DNA of 64,000 bases from Brevibacterium sp. 'Marine' (GTDB lineage Bacteria; Actinomycetota; Actinomycetes; Actinomycetales; Brevibacteriaceae): positions 2,666,001 to 2,730,000 of the forward strand of contig NZ_CP051626.1 of NCBI RefSeq assembly GCF_012844365.1, read 5' to 3'. This document shows, one piece after another, positions 7,766 through 17,818 of the stretch; within the stretch, counting starts at the first letter, position 1, and each line of letters begins with the position of its first letter. Under the pieces are notes generated by a model. The model ran no database searches and had not been told where the DNA came from. It saw only the letters and a program-made list of their open reading frames with translations. The position numbers were made by a program, and so were the translations under genes.

Positions 7766-10669
7766 TCAGTCGCGCGGCTTCTCCTGCATCTCGAAGGTCT
7801 CGATGATATCGCCGACGCGCAGGTCGTTGAACTTGCCGAGTCCGATACCGCACTCGTAGCCCTCGCGGACCTCGGTCGCATCGTCCTTGAACCGGCGCAG
7901 CGATTCGATGTGGACGTTGTCGCCGATGACGATTCCGTCGCGGGTGACGCGAGCGGTCGAGTTCCGCTTGATGAGGCCGTCGCGGACGATCGAACCGGCG
8001 ATGTTGCCGAACTTCGACGAGCGGAAGACCTCGCGGATCTCCGCAGTACCGGTCTGGACCTCTTCGTACTCGGGCTTGAGCATGCCCTTGAGCGAGGACT
8101 CGATGTCGTCGATCGCCTGGTAGATGACCGAGTAGTAGCGGACGTCGACGCCTTCGCGGTCGGCCAGGTCGCGAGCCTTCGCTTCCGGACGGACGTTGAA
8201 GCCGAGGACGATCGCGTTGTCGACCGTGGCCAGGTTGATGTCGTTCTCCGTGATCGCACCGACGCCGCGGTGGATGATCCGCAGGTCGACGTCGTCGCCC
8301 ACATCGATCTTGAGCAGCGAATCCTCGAGTGCTTCGACGGCACCGGAGACGTCACCCTTGAGGATGAGGTTGAGCATGTCGACCTTGCCCTCGGCCAGAG
8401 CCTTCGTGAAGTCTTCGAGGCTGATGCGCTTGCGACCGCGAGCCTGAGCGGCGTTGCGCTCGATGGCGTCACGCTTCTCAGCGATCTGACGGGCCGTGCG
8501 ATCGTCGTCGGTGGAGATGAACGAATCACCGGCACGCGGGACGGACGACAGACCGAGCACCTGCACGGGGCGGGAGGGTCCGGCCTCCTCGACGACGTTG
8601 CCGTTCTCATCGAACATCGCACGTACACGTCCGTAGGCGGTGCCGCAGACGATGGCGTCGCCCTGACGCAGGGTGCCCGACTCGACGAGGACGGTGGCAA
8701 CCGCACCGCGGCCCTTGTCCAGCTTGGCTTCGATCGCGATGCCGCGAGCGGACTTGTCGGGGTTCGCCCGCAGGTCCAGCGCAGCATCGGTCGTCAGCAG
8801 CACGGACTCGAGCAGCTGGTCGATGCCCTCGCGCTTGAGCGCGGAGATCGGCACGAACATGGTCTCGCCGCCGTATTCCTCGGCCACGAGGTTGTACTCG
8901 GTCAGCTGCTGCATGACCTTGGCGGGGTTGGCGCCGTCCTTGTCGACCTTGTTCACGGCCACGACGATCGGCACGTCGGCCGCCTGAGCGTGATTGAGAG
9001 CTTCGATCGTCTGCGGCATCACGCCGTCATCGGCGGCGACCACGAGGATCGCGAGGTCCGTCGACTTCGCACCACGGGCACGCATGGCGGTGAACGCCTC
9101 GTGACCGGGGGTGTCGAGGAAGGTGAGCTTGCGCTCCTGGCCCTCGTGGTCGACCTCGACCTGGTAGGCACCGATGTGCTGGGTGATTCCGCCGGCCTCG
9201 CGGGAAGCGACATTGGCCGAGCGGATCGCATCGAGCAGCTTGGTCTTACCGTGGTCGACGTGACCCATGACGGTGATGACCGGCGGACGTGCCTGCAGGT
9301 CTTCATCGTCTTCTTCTGCGGCTTCGGCGTCGAGGTCGATGTCGAAGGTCTCCAGCAGCTCACGGTCTTCGTCTTCGGGCGAGACGATCTCGATCTTGTA
9401 GCCGAGCTCTTCGCCGAGGACCTCGAAGGTCGCCTCGTCGAGGGACTGGGTGATCGTGGCCATCTCACCGAGGTGGAAGAGCACGGTCACGAGGTTCGTC
9501 GGATCGGTGTTGATCTTCTCGGCGAAGTCGGCCAGCGAGGAGCCGCGACGCAGACGCAGCGGAGTGTTGCCGTCTCCGCGCGGAACGGTGACGCCACCGA
9601 CCGACGGAGCCTGCATCTGCTCGAGCTCTGCGCGCTTCGCCCGCTTCGACTTGCGTCCCTTCTGACGGGGACCGCCGCCGCGGCCGAATGCACCCTGTGT
9701 GCTTCCGCGACCGCGACCTGAACCACGACCACCTGGACCGCCGCCGGGTCCGCGACGAGGACCGCCGGGAGCGCCGCCCGGTGCACCGGGTGCACCGCCG
9801 GGCGCATTTCCGCGTCCGCCGCCGCGACCGCGGCCGGGAGCGGGCTTGTTCAGCGCCGAGTTCTTCAGCATCGACGGGTTCGGGCGAGGTGCGCCCGGGC
9901 GTGGTGCCGGACGCGGGCCGCCGGAGGTCTCGTCACCGCCGGAGCGCTGCTTCTGACCGGGCTTCGGCATTCCCTGCGAGGGGGCGAACGGGTTGTTGCC
10001 GGGGCGGCCGCCCTGGCCTCCCTGACCGCCTTGGCCGCCCTGACCGCCGGAGCGACCGCCGGACTTGGGTCCGCGGCCGGGCTTCGGCATTCCCTGCGAG
10101 GAGGCGAAGGGGTTGTTGCCGGGACGTCCGGCACCGCGGCCGCCGGGCTTCGCCGCACCCGGCTTGGGTGCTCCGGGCTTCGGGGCGCCGGGCTTGGGCG
10201 CGGCAGACGGCTTCGGGGCGCCGGGCTTCGGCGCCGAGGAGGCAGCCGGCTTGGCCGCGGGAGCCTCGGTCGGATCGGCCTTCGGAGCGGCCGGCTTGGC
10301 GCCGGGCTTCGGTGCGGACTTCGCAGCGGGGGCGGCATCCTCGGCGGGGGCCGATTTCGCCGAGCCGGCAGACTTCGCAGCATCCGGCTTGGCAGCCGAC
10401 TTCGCGGTGGGCTTGGGTGCGGGTTTCGCACCGGGCTTCGGGGCTCCGGGCTTCGCGGCCGGCTTGGTGGCCTTCTTCGCGCCGGTCGACTTCCCACCGT
10501 CGGCGGAAGCGGATTCGGCGAATGCCTCCTTCACGCGGCGCACGACGGGCGCTTCGAGCGTCGAAGAGGCGGAGCGAACGAATTCGCCCATGTCCTGGAG
10601 CTTTTCGAGGACGTTCTTACTTGTTGTGCCGAGCTCTTTCGCGAGCTCATGGACACGGGGCTTTGCCAC
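7766..10669 (-). CDS. infB: Translation initiation factor IF-2
   Basis: GTPase that delivers initiator fMet-tRNA to the 30S subunit. The GTG at 10669 (AGGAG at 10674-10678) opens [24 protein letters not shown], the IF2_N domain. Residues about 60-345 are a very long Ala/Pro/Lys- then Gly/Arg-rich linker containing [16 protein letters not shown] twice, giving the protein its large 967-residue size, typical for actinobacteria. The G domain starts near 465 with GHVDHGKT, then DTPGHEAF and NKVDKD. Domains II-IV follow, with the tRNA-binding C-terminal domain ending in GDIIETFEM. It follows ylxR and nusA and precedes rbfA. Confidence 0.98.
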   Translation of the reverse strand: MAKPRVHELAKELGTTSKNVLEKLQDMGEFVRSASSTLEAPVVRRVKEAFAESASADGGKSTGAKKATKPAAKPGAPKPGAKPAPKPTAKSAAKPDAAKSAGSAKSAPAEDAAPAAKSAPKPGAKPAAPKADPTEAPAAKPAASSAPKPGAPKPSAAPKPGAPKPGAPKPGAAKPGGRGAGRPGNNPFASSQGMPKPGRGPKSGGRSGGQGGQGGQGGQGGRPGNNPFAPSQGMPKPGQKQRSGGDETSGGPRPAPRPGAPRPNPSMLKNSALNKPAPGRGRGGGRGNAPGGAPGAPGGAPGGPRRGPGGGPGGRGSGRGRGSTQGAFGRGGGPRQKGRKSKRAKRAELEQMQAPSVGGVTVPRGDGNTPLRLRRGSSLADFAEKINTDPTNLVTVLFHLGEMATITQSLDEATFEVLGEELGYKIEIVSPEDEDRELLETFDIDLDAEAAEEDDEDLQARPPVITVMGHVDHGKTKLLDAIRSANVASREAGGITQHIGAYQVEVDHEGQERKLTFLDTPGHEAFTAMRARGAKSTDLAILVVAADDGVMPQTIEALNHAQAADVPIVVAVNKVDKDGANPAKVMQQLTEYNLVAEEYGGETMFVPISALKREGIDQLLESVLLTTDAALDLRANPDKSARGIAIEAKLDKGRGAVATVLVESGTLRQGDAIVCGTAYGRVRAMFDENGNVVEEAGPSRPVQVLGLSSVPRAGDSFISTDDDRTARQIAEKRDAIERNAAQARGRKRISLEDFTKALAEGKVDMLNLILKGDVSGAVEALEDSLLKIDVGDDVDLRIIHRGVGAITENDINLATVDNAIVLGFNVRPEAKARDLADREGVDVRYYSVIYQAIDDIESSLKGMLKPEYEEVQTGTAEIREVFRSSKFGNIAGSIVRDGLIKRNSTARVTRDGIVIGDNVHIESLRRFKDDATEVREGYECGIGLGKFNDLRVGDIIETFEMQEKPRD

Positions 10670-10683
10670 AGTTCTCCTGTCCG

Positions 10684-10709
10684 GGTTCTTTCCCGGTCAG
10701 GAAAGAACC
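10684..10709 (-). promoter_or_regulatory. infB leader stem-loop
   Basis: Perfect 10-bp inverted repeat (GGTTCTTTCC at 10684-10693, GGAAAGAACC at 10700-10709) with a 6-base loop, ending just ahead of the infB Shine-Dalgarno at 10674-10678. It may control access to the ribosome binding site. Confidence 0.4.
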
Positions 10710-10719
10710 TCATCAATGA

Positions 10720-10744
10720 AGAGCAGTACTCATTTCACTGCTCT
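10720..10744 (-). promoter_or_regulatory. Second stem-loop in the ylxR-infB spacer
   Basis: AGAGCAGT (10720-10727) and ACTGCTCT (10737-10744) make an 8-bp stem with a 9-base loop in the 130-base gap between ylxR and infB. It has no T-run. Together with 10684-10709 it makes an unusually structured leader. Confidence 0.35.
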
Positions 10745-10799
10745 CTCGAATTCCGTCTGGGTGTCATCGTGCGACACTCACAACTTGTCATCCATTCGG

Positions 10800-11075
10800 C
10801 TACCCGTTCTCTTTGGGTTCGGTGTCCGGCCTCGGGAGGTCCGAGGCGGTGATCTTCGTTCGAAAGGATCGAGCGAAGGCGGCAGTGGTCAGGGCCCTGT
10901 TCAGGCACTTCTCATCGGGGTGCACCCACGCACCACGTCCCGGCAGTGTCGCTGACACGTCGTGGACGACGGCGGGATGCTGATCGGGGCGGAACACGAA
11001 GCGCGTCAGCTCGTCCCGACCGGCCCTCTGCCTACAGGCGATGCACGTCCTTACGGGTCCATCACCAACATTCAC
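10800..11075 (-). CDS. ylxR: YlxR (DUF448) RNA-binding protein
   Basis: Small basic protein of the nusA-infB operon, thought to bind RNA and in Bacillus reported to affect gene expression and RNase P. 91 residues with the family core: RTCIACRQRAGRDELTRFVF, PGRGAWVHPDEKCLNRA. The GTG at 11075 is the likely start; no clear Shine-Dalgarno precedes it. It lies between nusA (73 bases) and infB (130 bases). Confidence 0.9.
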   Translation of the reverse strand: MNVGDGPVRTCIACRQRAGRDELTRFVFRPDQHPAVVHDVSATLPGRGAWVHPDEKCLNRALTTAAFARSFRTKITASDLPRPDTEPKENG

Positions 11076-11148
11076 AATGAATGATTCTACAGCACCGGCA
11101 CCCCCGCTCGCGCCAAGGGGGGCCAGTGGTGCCGATCACTGCGAAAGG

Positions 11149-12111
11149 CTACTCGCCTGCGACGATGTCGATCTTCCAACCGGTGAGCTTGGCCGCCAGG
11201 CGGGCGTTCTGCCCTTCCTTGCCGATCGCCAGGGACAGCTGGTCGAGGGGGACGACGGCACGGGATTCCTGCGCGGCGGCGTCGAGGATCTCGACGCTCC
11301 TGGCCTTGGCCGGGGACAGCGCGTGGGCGATGAACTTCGCCGGGTCGTCGGAGTAGTCGACGATGTCGATCTTCTCCTGGCCGAGTTCGTTCATCACCGC
11401 GCGCACACGTGAGCCGAGCTCGCCGATGCACGATCCCTTCGCGTTGACTCCCGGCTTCGTGGCGCGCACGGCGAGCTTCGTCCGGTGGCCGGCCTCGCGG
11501 GCCAGGGACACGATCTCGACGGTGCCGTCGGCGATCTCCGGGGCCTCATGGGCGAAGAGTCGGCGCACGAGGTTCGGGTGGGTGCGGGAGACGGTGACCG
11601 AGGTGCCCTTCGTGCCCTTGTGCACATCGGCGATGTAGACGCGCAGTCTGGTGCCGTGGGCGTAGGTCTCGCCGGGGACCTGTTCGTGCGGGGGCAGCAC
11701 CGCCTCGACGTCGCCGATGTCGACCTGGACCATCTGCGGGTCCCGGCCCTGCTGGATGATGCCCGAGACGATCTCGCCCTCGCGGCCCTTGAACGTGCCG
11801 AGCAGGGTCTCGTCCTCGACATCGCGCAGCCGCTGGTGGATGACCTGTCGGGCGGTCTGGGCGGCGATGCGGCCGAAGCCGGTGGGAGTGTCGTCGAACT
11901 CGCCGATCGGGTTGTCGTCGTTGTCGAACTCCACGGCGAGGATGCGCACCTCACCGGTGGACTTGTCGAGTTCGGCACGGGCGTCGGGCCAGGCTCCTTC
12001 GGTCTTCTGGTAGGCGAGGAAGAGCGCCTGTTCGATGAGCTCGATGAGGGTTTCCAGCGGAATCTCACGCTCTCGTTCGATCACGCGCAGAACATTGAGG
12101 TCGATGTCCAT
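11149..12111 (-). CDS. nusA: Transcription termination/antitermination factor NusA
   Basis: Binds RNA polymerase and nascent RNA, affecting pausing, Rho-dependent termination and rrn antitermination. The N-terminal RNAP-binding domain starts [20 protein letters not shown]. An S1 domain follows (about 120-195, [15 protein letters not shown]), then two KH domains ([21 protein letters not shown] and [19 protein letters not shown]). At 320 residues it lacks the acidic repeats of E. coli NusA, as is usual in actinobacteria. The ATG at 12111 has GAGAGG upstream. It lies 137 bases after rimP and heads ylxR-infB-rbfA. Confidence 0.97.
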   Translation of the reverse strand: MDIDLNVLRVIEREREIPLETLIELIEQALFLAYQKTEGAWPDARAELDKSTGEVRILAVEFDNDDNPIGEFDDTPTGFGRIAAQTARQVIHQRLRDVEDETLLGTFKGREGEIVSGIIQQGRDPQMVQVDIGDVEAVLPPHEQVPGETYAHGTRLRVYIADVHKGTKGTSVTVSRTHPNLVRRLFAHEAPEIADGTVEIVSLAREAGHRTKLAVRATKPGVNAKGSCIGELGSRVRAVMNELGQEKIDIVDYSDDPAKFIAHALSPAKARSVEILDAAAQESRAVVPLDQLSLAIGKEGQNARLAAKLTGWKIDIVAGE

Positions 12112-12248
12112 GTCTAAATCCTCTCTCGCTCAACCGAGCATTGAATTGTCTGTGTTCACTTATGCAGGCGTAACAGTCTATCCCAGTCCGCGCCCGCACT
12201 CTGTCCGTGCTGGGGCGACCTCGCCGCCGGCGGAGCGTGAGGTTCGCC

Positions 12249-12713
12249 TCAGCGGAACTTCAGTTCCACCTGAGCCTTGCGGATCTCGCCGAGGTCGACC
12301 GTCTTCGACTCCTTGCGCTGGGGGTCCGTGCCCGTGATCGAACTCTCCCCCACCTCGGCGAGGTCGAGCTTGAAGGTGTCCTTCTTCGTCGTGATCTCCA
12401 GGCGCCGGCCGATGACGCGTCGGAAGTGGCGGGGGGTCTCGAGCTTCCGGGTGGCACCGGGGCTCGTGACCTCGAGCTGATAGGGCTTGTCCCGGAAGAT
12501 CTCGACCTCATCGAGGGCGTCGCCGACGATCTTCGTCGATTCGGCGATCTTCTCCATCGACATCGGATCGGTGCTCGATTCGTCGAGGTCGACGACGACG
12601 GTGAGCGTGCGCCGTGGTCCGGCAGCGACGGCTTTGACGGTCTCGAGGTGGAATCCCGCATCCTGCAGGGGCGGGGCGAGCAGGCCCTTGATCCGCTCGA
12701 CGTCTTCGTCCAT
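12249..12713 (-). CDS. rimP: Ribosome maturation factor RimP
   Basis: 30S assembly factor acting early in head formation. The 154-residue product has LQDAGFHLETVKAV, then LTVVVDLDESSTDPMSMEKIAE and YQLEVTSPGATRKLETPRHF, all diagnostic of RimP (old name YhbC/DUF150). The C-terminal SH3-like domain is intact. The ATG at 12713 is preceded by GGAGGA. It is first in the rimP-nusA-ylxR-infB-rbfA cluster and is divergent from the lipoprotein gene at 12893. Confidence 0.95.
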   Translation of the reverse strand: MDEDVERIKGLLAPPLQDAGFHLETVKAVAAGPRRTLTVVVDLDESSTDPMSMEKIAESTKIVGDALDEVEIFRDKPYQLEVTSPGATRKLETPRHFRRVIGRRLEITTKKDTFKLDLAEVGESSITGTDPQRKESKTVDLGEIRKAQVELKFR

Positions 12714-12892
12714 GTCTCCTCCATTTCTCTGGCCTCTCCCCTCGCCGAGGCGGGGCGCGGGGCCGGCGCACCGTGCACGTGTGCGACCGCCGTGTTCTCA
12801 CCCACCCTAAGCGACAGGCGCCGTCGAGGTTAAGCCTTCGACCTGGTTCGGGCGTCCCGCGGCGTTGACGGGGCATCCGATAGGATTGCCGT

Positions 12893-13888
12893 ATGCGTTT
12901 TCCCGTCAGTCGCCGCGGCCTGCTGACTGCCGGCGTCGGCGGGTTGAGCCTGGGCCTGCTCACCGCCTGCGGCCTGCGACTCGATCAGGATCCGGAGATC
13001 CCCACGCTGGATGCCACCCAGCAGCTGCGCGATCGTCTCGCCCGCATCTTCGACTCCGCCTCCCCCGGCGCAGGGGATCCCGAAACCGCTGGTGAGGACC
13101 TCGCCGCATTCGCTGCGGCGATCGGTCCCGAATGGAATCCGCCGACAGAATTCGCCACCGAGGCACCCCCGACCGAGGATGCACGGACCTTCGTCCAAGC
13201 CGCCGAGGTGGCCTCCCGCGTCGTGTTCGAGGCCTCGACTTCCCTGGGATCGGGTCTCATTCCGGTCTTGGCCGATGTGGCCACAGGTCTGGCCCTGGTC
13301 GCCGGGGCCAAGAAGCCGGAGATCATCACCACCGCCGCCGAACTCATCCGCGCCGGGCGTGAGGAGCTCGACGGCTCGGACCGCGGCGATGAGTCGACGG
13401 CGTCGCCCAGCGCCACCGGCAAGGCCGACGCGGATGCTGGGACGAACGACTCCGAAAGCGAAGTGCCCGCGGGGCAGGCAGACATGTACAACGCGATCCT
13501 CAACCAGTCGCGGGCGGCCGCGTACGGCTATGAGCGGCTCGCCGTGAACTTCGACTCGAAGTCACACGAACGCACAGCTGCGCTGGCTCGGCTCGAATCC
13601 CTGGGTGCTCTGTCCGGGGAGATGCTCGAACGCCTCGGTGAGCACACGGCCGATCCGGCCGCCTCGGCGTGGAAGCTCGACCCCACCCCGACGGACGCGG
13701 ACTCCGCGAAGGACCTCGCACTCTCCCTCGAGGACGGCATCGCGTCGGCACTTCTGCCCTGGTTGGAGGCGGACGCCTCGGCGATTCTGCGGCTGTGGGA
13801 ATCGGCCCGGACACGGATGGCATTCGCCGATCCGCAGCCGCTGCGTTTCACCTACGACGAACCCGGGCAGGCGGAGGTGCACAAGTGA
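12893..13888 (+). CDS. Lipoprotein with DUF4439 ferritin-like domain
   Basis: 331 residues. The N-terminus has SRRGLL followed by a hydrophobic run and the lipobox LLTAC (Cys26), so it is a lipoprotein, possibly exported by Tat. The C-terminal part (about 195-320; YNAILNQSRAAAYGYERLAVNF ... WLEADASAILRLWESARTRMAF) is all-helical and matches the DUF4439 ferritin-like family known divergent from rimP in actinobacteria. The middle holds an acidic low-complexity stretch. Whether it binds metal is unknown. Its stop overlaps the next gene by four bases (GTGA), so the two are coupled. Confidence 0.85.
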   Translation: MRFPVSRRGLLTAGVGGLSLGLLTACGLRLDQDPEIPTLDATQQLRDRLARIFDSASPGAGDPETAGEDLAAFAAAIGPEWNPPTEFATEAPPTEDARTFVQAAEVASRVVFEASTSLGSGLIPVLADVATGLALVAGAKKPEIITTAAELIRAGREELDGSDRGDESTASPSATGKADADAGTNDSESEVPAGQADMYNAILNQSRAAAYGYERLAVNFDSKSHERTAALARLESLGALSGEMLERLGEHTADPAASAWKLDPTPTDADSAKDLALSLEDGIASALLPWLEADASAILRLWESARTRMAFADPQPLRFTYDEPGQAEVHK

Positions 13889-14904
13889 AGGTTCCACCGG
13901 TTCTCTACCGTGCGACGCGCGAGATCATCGGCGAATACCGCACCGATTCGTGGGTTGCGGCGCTCGACTATATGGCCAATGAGCTCCTCGACCGGTGGAA
14001 GCTGCGCTTCGACGATGTGCCCGGCGCCCCATGGGCCGGGTGCGAGTCCTTGGTGATTCCGGTGCTCACGCAGGAGAACTATCAGGGGGTGCTGCGGTTC
14101 GCGGCTCCCACCTCGGCGCATACGGCAGCGCATGCGCAGGTGCTGCGGGCGCTGAAGATGTGGAACGGGCACGGGGCGGTGCGGGTCATCCGGGATGATC
14201 GCAGCTTCCGGGTCACTCTGCAGGAGCGGCTGCGTACGAAGGACAATCTCTCGGTGCTTCCCTTAGCCGATGTGCCACCGATCTGGGGTGCCCTGCAGCG
14301 GTCCCTGGAGATTCCGGCGACCTCGGAGTTCCTGCGCGTCCAGGATGTCGTGGCCGGGTGGCTGAACTCGTTCGATGCCGATGCCGCGCTGCTGACCGGG
14401 TGGTCTGAGGCGGGTCCGCACGATTCCCTGCTGCTGTCGTTCGCCCGCAATTGGATGCAGACCCTGGCCTCGTCGGATGAGAGCTGGCTCATCCATGCCG
14501 ATCTGCACTACTACAACATCCTCGCCGGCAATCCCGATCCGACGGGCATCTCCACATGGAAGGCCATCGATCCGCAGCCCTTGGCCGGTCCGACGGCGTA
14601 CACCTTGGCCCCGATCCTGTGGAACCGCCTGGCCGAGATCCCCTCGGATCATCCGCAGGCGCAGGCGGCGTGGCTGCGCGGCTTCGCCACGGACCTGGCA
14701 CTGTGTGCCGGCGTCGATCCGCAGTACGGGATGGGTGCGACCGTGGCTCGTGAGGTCACGAACATGTTCTGGTACCTGCGCGCAGCCTCCGGCGGGTCGA
14801 ATTCGAGCCTGGCCGATGCGGCTCGTTCCCTGTGGGTGGCCCGCGCCCTGTCCGGCGCCGATGTCGCCGGAGTCAACGCCCACGCCCTCAAACCCATCGG
14901 CTGA
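13885..14904 (+). CDS. APH(6)/hydroxyurea kinase-like phosphotransferase
   Basis: 339 residues from the GTG at 13885, with GGAGG seven bases upstream inside the previous gene. WLIHADLHYYNIL (about residues 201-213) is the catalytic HxDxxxxN loop of aminoglycoside-type kinases, and WKAIDPQPLAGPTAYTLAPILWNR supplies the following metal-binding Asp. Layout and spacing fit the streptomycin 6-kinase family (PF04655). Coupling to the lipoprotein gene suggests a housekeeping role with an unknown small-molecule substrate rather than acquired resistance. Resistance cannot be inferred from sequence alone. Confidence 0.8.
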   Translation: MKVPPVLYRATREIIGEYRTDSWVAALDYMANELLDRWKLRFDDVPGAPWAGCESLVIPVLTQENYQGVLRFAAPTSAHTAAHAQVLRALKMWNGHGAVRVIRDDRSFRVTLQERLRTKDNLSVLPLADVPPIWGALQRSLEIPATSEFLRVQDVVAGWLNSFDADAALLTGWSEAGPHDSLLLSFARNWMQTLASSDESWLIHADLHYYNILAGNPDPTGISTWKAIDPQPLAGPTAYTLAPILWNRLAEIPSDHPQAQAAWLRGFATDLALCAGVDPQYGMGATVAREVTNMFWYLRAASGGSNSSLADAARSLWVARALSGADVAGVNAHALKPIG

Positions 14905-14910
14905 CCCCAC

Positions 14911-14972
14911 TTGCTACCTGACGGCGGCTCAGCAACCCCGCGCGAGGTTGCTGAGCCGCCGTCAGGTAGCAA
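14911..14972. repeat. Long perfect palindrome, family 1 copy 1 (bidirectional terminator candidate)
   Basis: Perfect 27-bp inverted repeat (arms 14911-14937 and 14946-14972, 8-base loop) between the convergent kinase and TSUP genes. Each arm begins or ends with TTGCTACCTGACGGCG and its complement, then a variable GCT, then CAGCAACC. A second copy occurs at 58815-58873. It can end transcription from both sides; the shared sequence indicates a dispersed repeat rather than an ordinary terminator. Confidence 0.85.
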
Positions 14973-15782
14973 TTAGTGGATGAGGGTGGCGATGACGTCG
15001 AAGCCGAGCTTGAGGATCAGCACGGAGACGACGATGACGAAGATGACACGGACGAACCCGGAGCCCCTCGCCAGCGCGGTGCGGGCGCCGAAGATTCCGC
15101 CGGTGACGTTGCCGATGGCCACGACCACGCCCAGCAGCCAGACGACCTGGCCGTCGGGGATGAAGTAGACGAGCGCTCCGAAGTTCGTCGCCCAGTTGAT
15201 GACCTTCGCCGTCGCCGAGGCCTGCAGGAATGAGAATCCGATGATCGAGACGAAGGCGATGACGAGGAACGATCCCGTGCCCGGTCCGAGCACCCCGTCG
15301 TAGATGCCGATGACGAGCCCGATCAGCCACGACAGGGCATGGTGGCGTTTCGACGTTTCCCCGAATCGCAGGGTGGCGTCGGCCCCGAGGCTCGGGTTGA
15401 GCACGGTGAAGATCCCGACCCCGATGAGCGCGACCAGGATGATCGGGGTGAACGCCTCAGCCGGCACCAAGGTCGCGAGCTTCGCCCCGAGCACGGCGCC
15501 CACGAACGCCGAGGCCGCGGCCGGGATCGTCGCGGACCGGTCCGGGGTGATCGTGCGCAGATAGGTGATCGCCGAGGCGGTCGTGCCCGCAATCGACCCG
15601 ATCTTGTTCGTCGCGACCGCCTGGACGGGGCTCATCCCCGGCACGAGCAGCAGCGCGGGCAGCTGGATCAGCCCGCCCCCGCCGACGACGGCATCGATCC
15701 ACCCGGCCAGGACTCCCGCGGCGAGCAGCCACAGGAGCATCGTCCAGGTGACGTCGATGCCTCCGGCGAGGGCGTCGAACAC
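14973..15782 (-). CDS. TSUP (TauE/SafE) family permease
   Basis: Integral membrane protein of 269 residues with about eight hydrophobic segments and the family's duplicated motif: LAGWIDAVVGGGGLIQLPALLL in the first half and GIYDGVLGPGTGSFLVIAFV in the second. Members export or import sulfonates, sulfite or other organic anions; the substrate here is unknown. The GTG at 15782 is used and lies nine bases after proS ends on the same strand, so co-transcription is likely. The stop borders the long palindrome at 14911-14972. Confidence 0.88.
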   Translation of the reverse strand: MFDALAGGIDVTWTMLLWLLAAGVLAGWIDAVVGGGGLIQLPALLLVPGMSPVQAVATNKIGSIAGTTASAITYLRTITPDRSATIPAAASAFVGAVLGAKLATLVPAEAFTPIILVALIGVGIFTVLNPSLGADATLRFGETSKRHHALSWLIGLVIGIYDGVLGPGTGSFLVIAFVSIIGFSFLQASATAKVINWATNFGALVYFIPDGQVVWLLGVVVAIGNVTGGIFGARTALARGSGFVRVIFVIVVSVLILKLGFDVIATLIH

Positions 15783-15791
15783 CTAGGCGGC

Positions 15792-17639
15792 TCAGGCGTT
15801 CTGGTCGGCGCTGACCGCCGCGTCGGCTGCGGCTGCGGCCTTCGCATACGCCTCACGCACCCGTGCCACGGTGGCGGGGACCACCTCGGCGACGGGCTGG
15901 TCGGACTTCTCCCCGGCCAGACGGTCGCGGACCTCGACGACGCCGTCGGCCAGACCGCGGCCGGCGACGATGACGGTGGGAATGCCGATGAGCTCGGCAT
16001 CGGCGAACTTGAACCCGGGCGAGACCTTGTGGCGGTCATCGAGCAGGACGCTGACACCTTCGGCTTCGAGTTCGGTCGTCATCTTCTCGGCGGCTGCGGC
16101 GATCTCCTCTCCCTTGCCGGCGACGATGATGTGCACATCGGCCGGGGCCAGGTGCTGCGGCCACAGGAGTCCGTCCTCGGAATGGTATTCCTCGGCGATG
16201 CAGGCCATGACGCGGGTGACGCCGAGGCCGTAGGAGCCCATGGTCACGGTGGTCGCCTTGCCGTTCTGGTCGAGCACCTTGAGGTCGAGGGATTCGGCGT
16301 ATTTGCGGCCGAGCTTGAAGATCTGACCGATCTCGACACCGCGGGCCAGCTCCAGCGGACCGGAGCCGTCCGGCGCCGGATCGCCGAGGACGACCTGGGC
16401 GGCTTCGATGGTGCCGTCGGCGGTGAAGTCGCGTCCGGCGACGAGGTCGAAGACGTGGCGGCCGGGCTCATTGGCGCCGGTGATCCAGCGGGTGCCGTCG
16501 ACGACGCGGGGGTCGAGGAGGTAGCGGATCTTCGAGGCAGATTCGAGGCCGAGCACCGGCGCATCGAGGGAGTTGCCGGGTCCGATGTAGCCCTTGACGA
16601 GCTCCGGATGGGCGGCGAGATCCTCGGCGGTCGCGGCCTCGAGGTCGACCTCACCGTCGCCGAGCATTCCGGTGCCGGCGGCCCGGTCGAGGTCGACTTC
16701 GCGGTCACCGGGCAGGCCGATGACGATGATCTCGCGTGTGCCGTCGGGGTGGGTGACGGCGCAGACGACGTTCTTCAGCGTGTCTGCGGCCGTCCATTCG
16801 CGATCGGAGCGCGGGTGCGATGCGTTCGCCGCGGCCACGAGGGTCTCGATCGTCGGGGTGTCCGGGGTGTCCTCGACATGCGCGGCCGGCGACTGCGAGT
16901 AGGGAATCGCCTCGGGCACAATCGAGGTCACGGCCTCGACGTTCGCGGCGTATCCGCCAGGCGACTTCACGAACGTGTCCTCGCCGACCTCGGAGGGGTA
17001 GATGAATTCTTCGGTTCCGGAGCCGCCCATGGCGCCCGGGGTCGCCTTGACCGGCAGGCACGGCAGGCCGAGGCGGGCGAAGGCCCGCAGGTAGGCCACG
17101 CGCATGGCCTCGTAGGAGGCGTCGAGTCCGGCGTCGTCGATGTCGAAGGAGTAGGCGTCCTTCATGATGAATTCGCGTCCGCGCAGCAGGCCGGCGCGGG
17201 GGCGGGCTTCGTCGCGGTACTTCGTCTGGATCTGGTAGATCGACAGCGGCAGGTCTTTGTACGAGGAGTAGAGGTCCTTGACCAGGAGGGTGAAGACCTC
17301 CTCATGGGTGGGCGCGAGGATGTAGTCGTTCTCGCGGCGGTCCTTGACATGGAAGAGATCGGGCCCGAAGGCCTCCCACCGGCCGGACTTCTTGTACGGA
17401 TCGGCGGGCAGCAGCCCCGGGAAGTGGACTTCCTGGGAGCCGGCGAGCGCCATCTCTTCGCGCACGATCGCTTCGATCTTGCCCAGCACGGCCAGGCCCA
17501 ACGGCAGCCACGTGTAGATTCCCGGCGCCGACCTGCGGATGTATCCGGCACGGTGCAGCAGTTTGTGGCTGGCCACCTCGGCGCCGACCGGGTCCTCCTT
17601 CTGGGTTCGCACGAACAGGGACGACATGCGCAGGGCCAT
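15792..17639 (-). CDS. proS: Prolyl-tRNA synthetase (bacterial type)
   Basis: Charges tRNA-Pro. 615 residues, the long bacterial form. Class II motif 1 lies in the N-terminal region ([14 protein letters not shown]), motif 2 around [27 protein letters not shown], and motif 3 in [19 protein letters not shown]. The YbaK-like editing domain that clears Ala-tRNA-Pro is inserted at about 225-400 (KNVVCAV... [10 protein letters not shown]). An anticodon-binding domain closes the protein. The ATG at 17639 follows GAGGAG; a TAGTGT -10-like box is at 17676-17681. No T-box leader is visible. Confidence 0.97.
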   Translation of the reverse strand: MALRMSSLFVRTQKEDPVGAEVASHKLLHRAGYIRRSAPGIYTWLPLGLAVLGKIEAIVREEMALAGSQEVHFPGLLPADPYKKSGRWEAFGPDLFHVKDRRENDYILAPTHEEVFTLLVKDLYSSYKDLPLSIYQIQTKYRDEARPRAGLLRGREFIMKDAYSFDIDDAGLDASYEAMRVAYLRAFARLGLPCLPVKATPGAMGGSGTEEFIYPSEVGEDTFVKSPGGYAANVEAVTSIVPEAIPYSQSPAAHVEDTPDTPTIETLVAAANASHPRSDREWTAADTLKNVVCAVTHPDGTREIIVIGLPGDREVDLDRAAGTGMLGDGEVDLEAATAEDLAAHPELVKGYIGPGNSLDAPVLGLESASKIRYLLDPRVVDGTRWITGANEPGRHVFDLVAGRDFTADGTIEAAQVVLGDPAPDGSGPLELARGVEIGQIFKLGRKYAESLDLKVLDQNGKATTVTMGSYGLGVTRVMACIAEEYHSEDGLLWPQHLAPADVHIIVAGKGEEIAAAAEKMTTELEAEGVSVLLDDRHKVSPGFKFADAELIGIPTVIVAGRGLADGVVEVRDRLAGEKSDQPVAEVVPATVARVREAYAKAAAAADAAVSADQNA

Positions 17640-17818
17640 GGGTAAATCTCCTCAACTTGTCAAGACTCAGATCGAACACTATCGCACGCGGGCGAAGCGG
17701 AGGGAATCGGTACGGGCGCGGATTCGTCACCTGGGGGAAGAGAATTAGACTGGGGGCTGCAGCACCGAAGTCCAGCACTGGTCGGGGCCGTCCGGTGCCC
17801 CGCCCGGTCCCCGCTGAA

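Noticed and set aside
7910-9721. 603-codon plus-strand open frame opposite infB
   Set aside because: Shadow of the IF-2 G domain; composition is antisense-like.
15339-17645. 768-codon plus-strand open frame opposite proS
   Set aside because: Antisense shadow of a certain gene; no motif, no ribosome binding site.
17640-17760. T-box riboswitch ahead of proS
   Set aside because: No T-box sequence or stem I structure visible.
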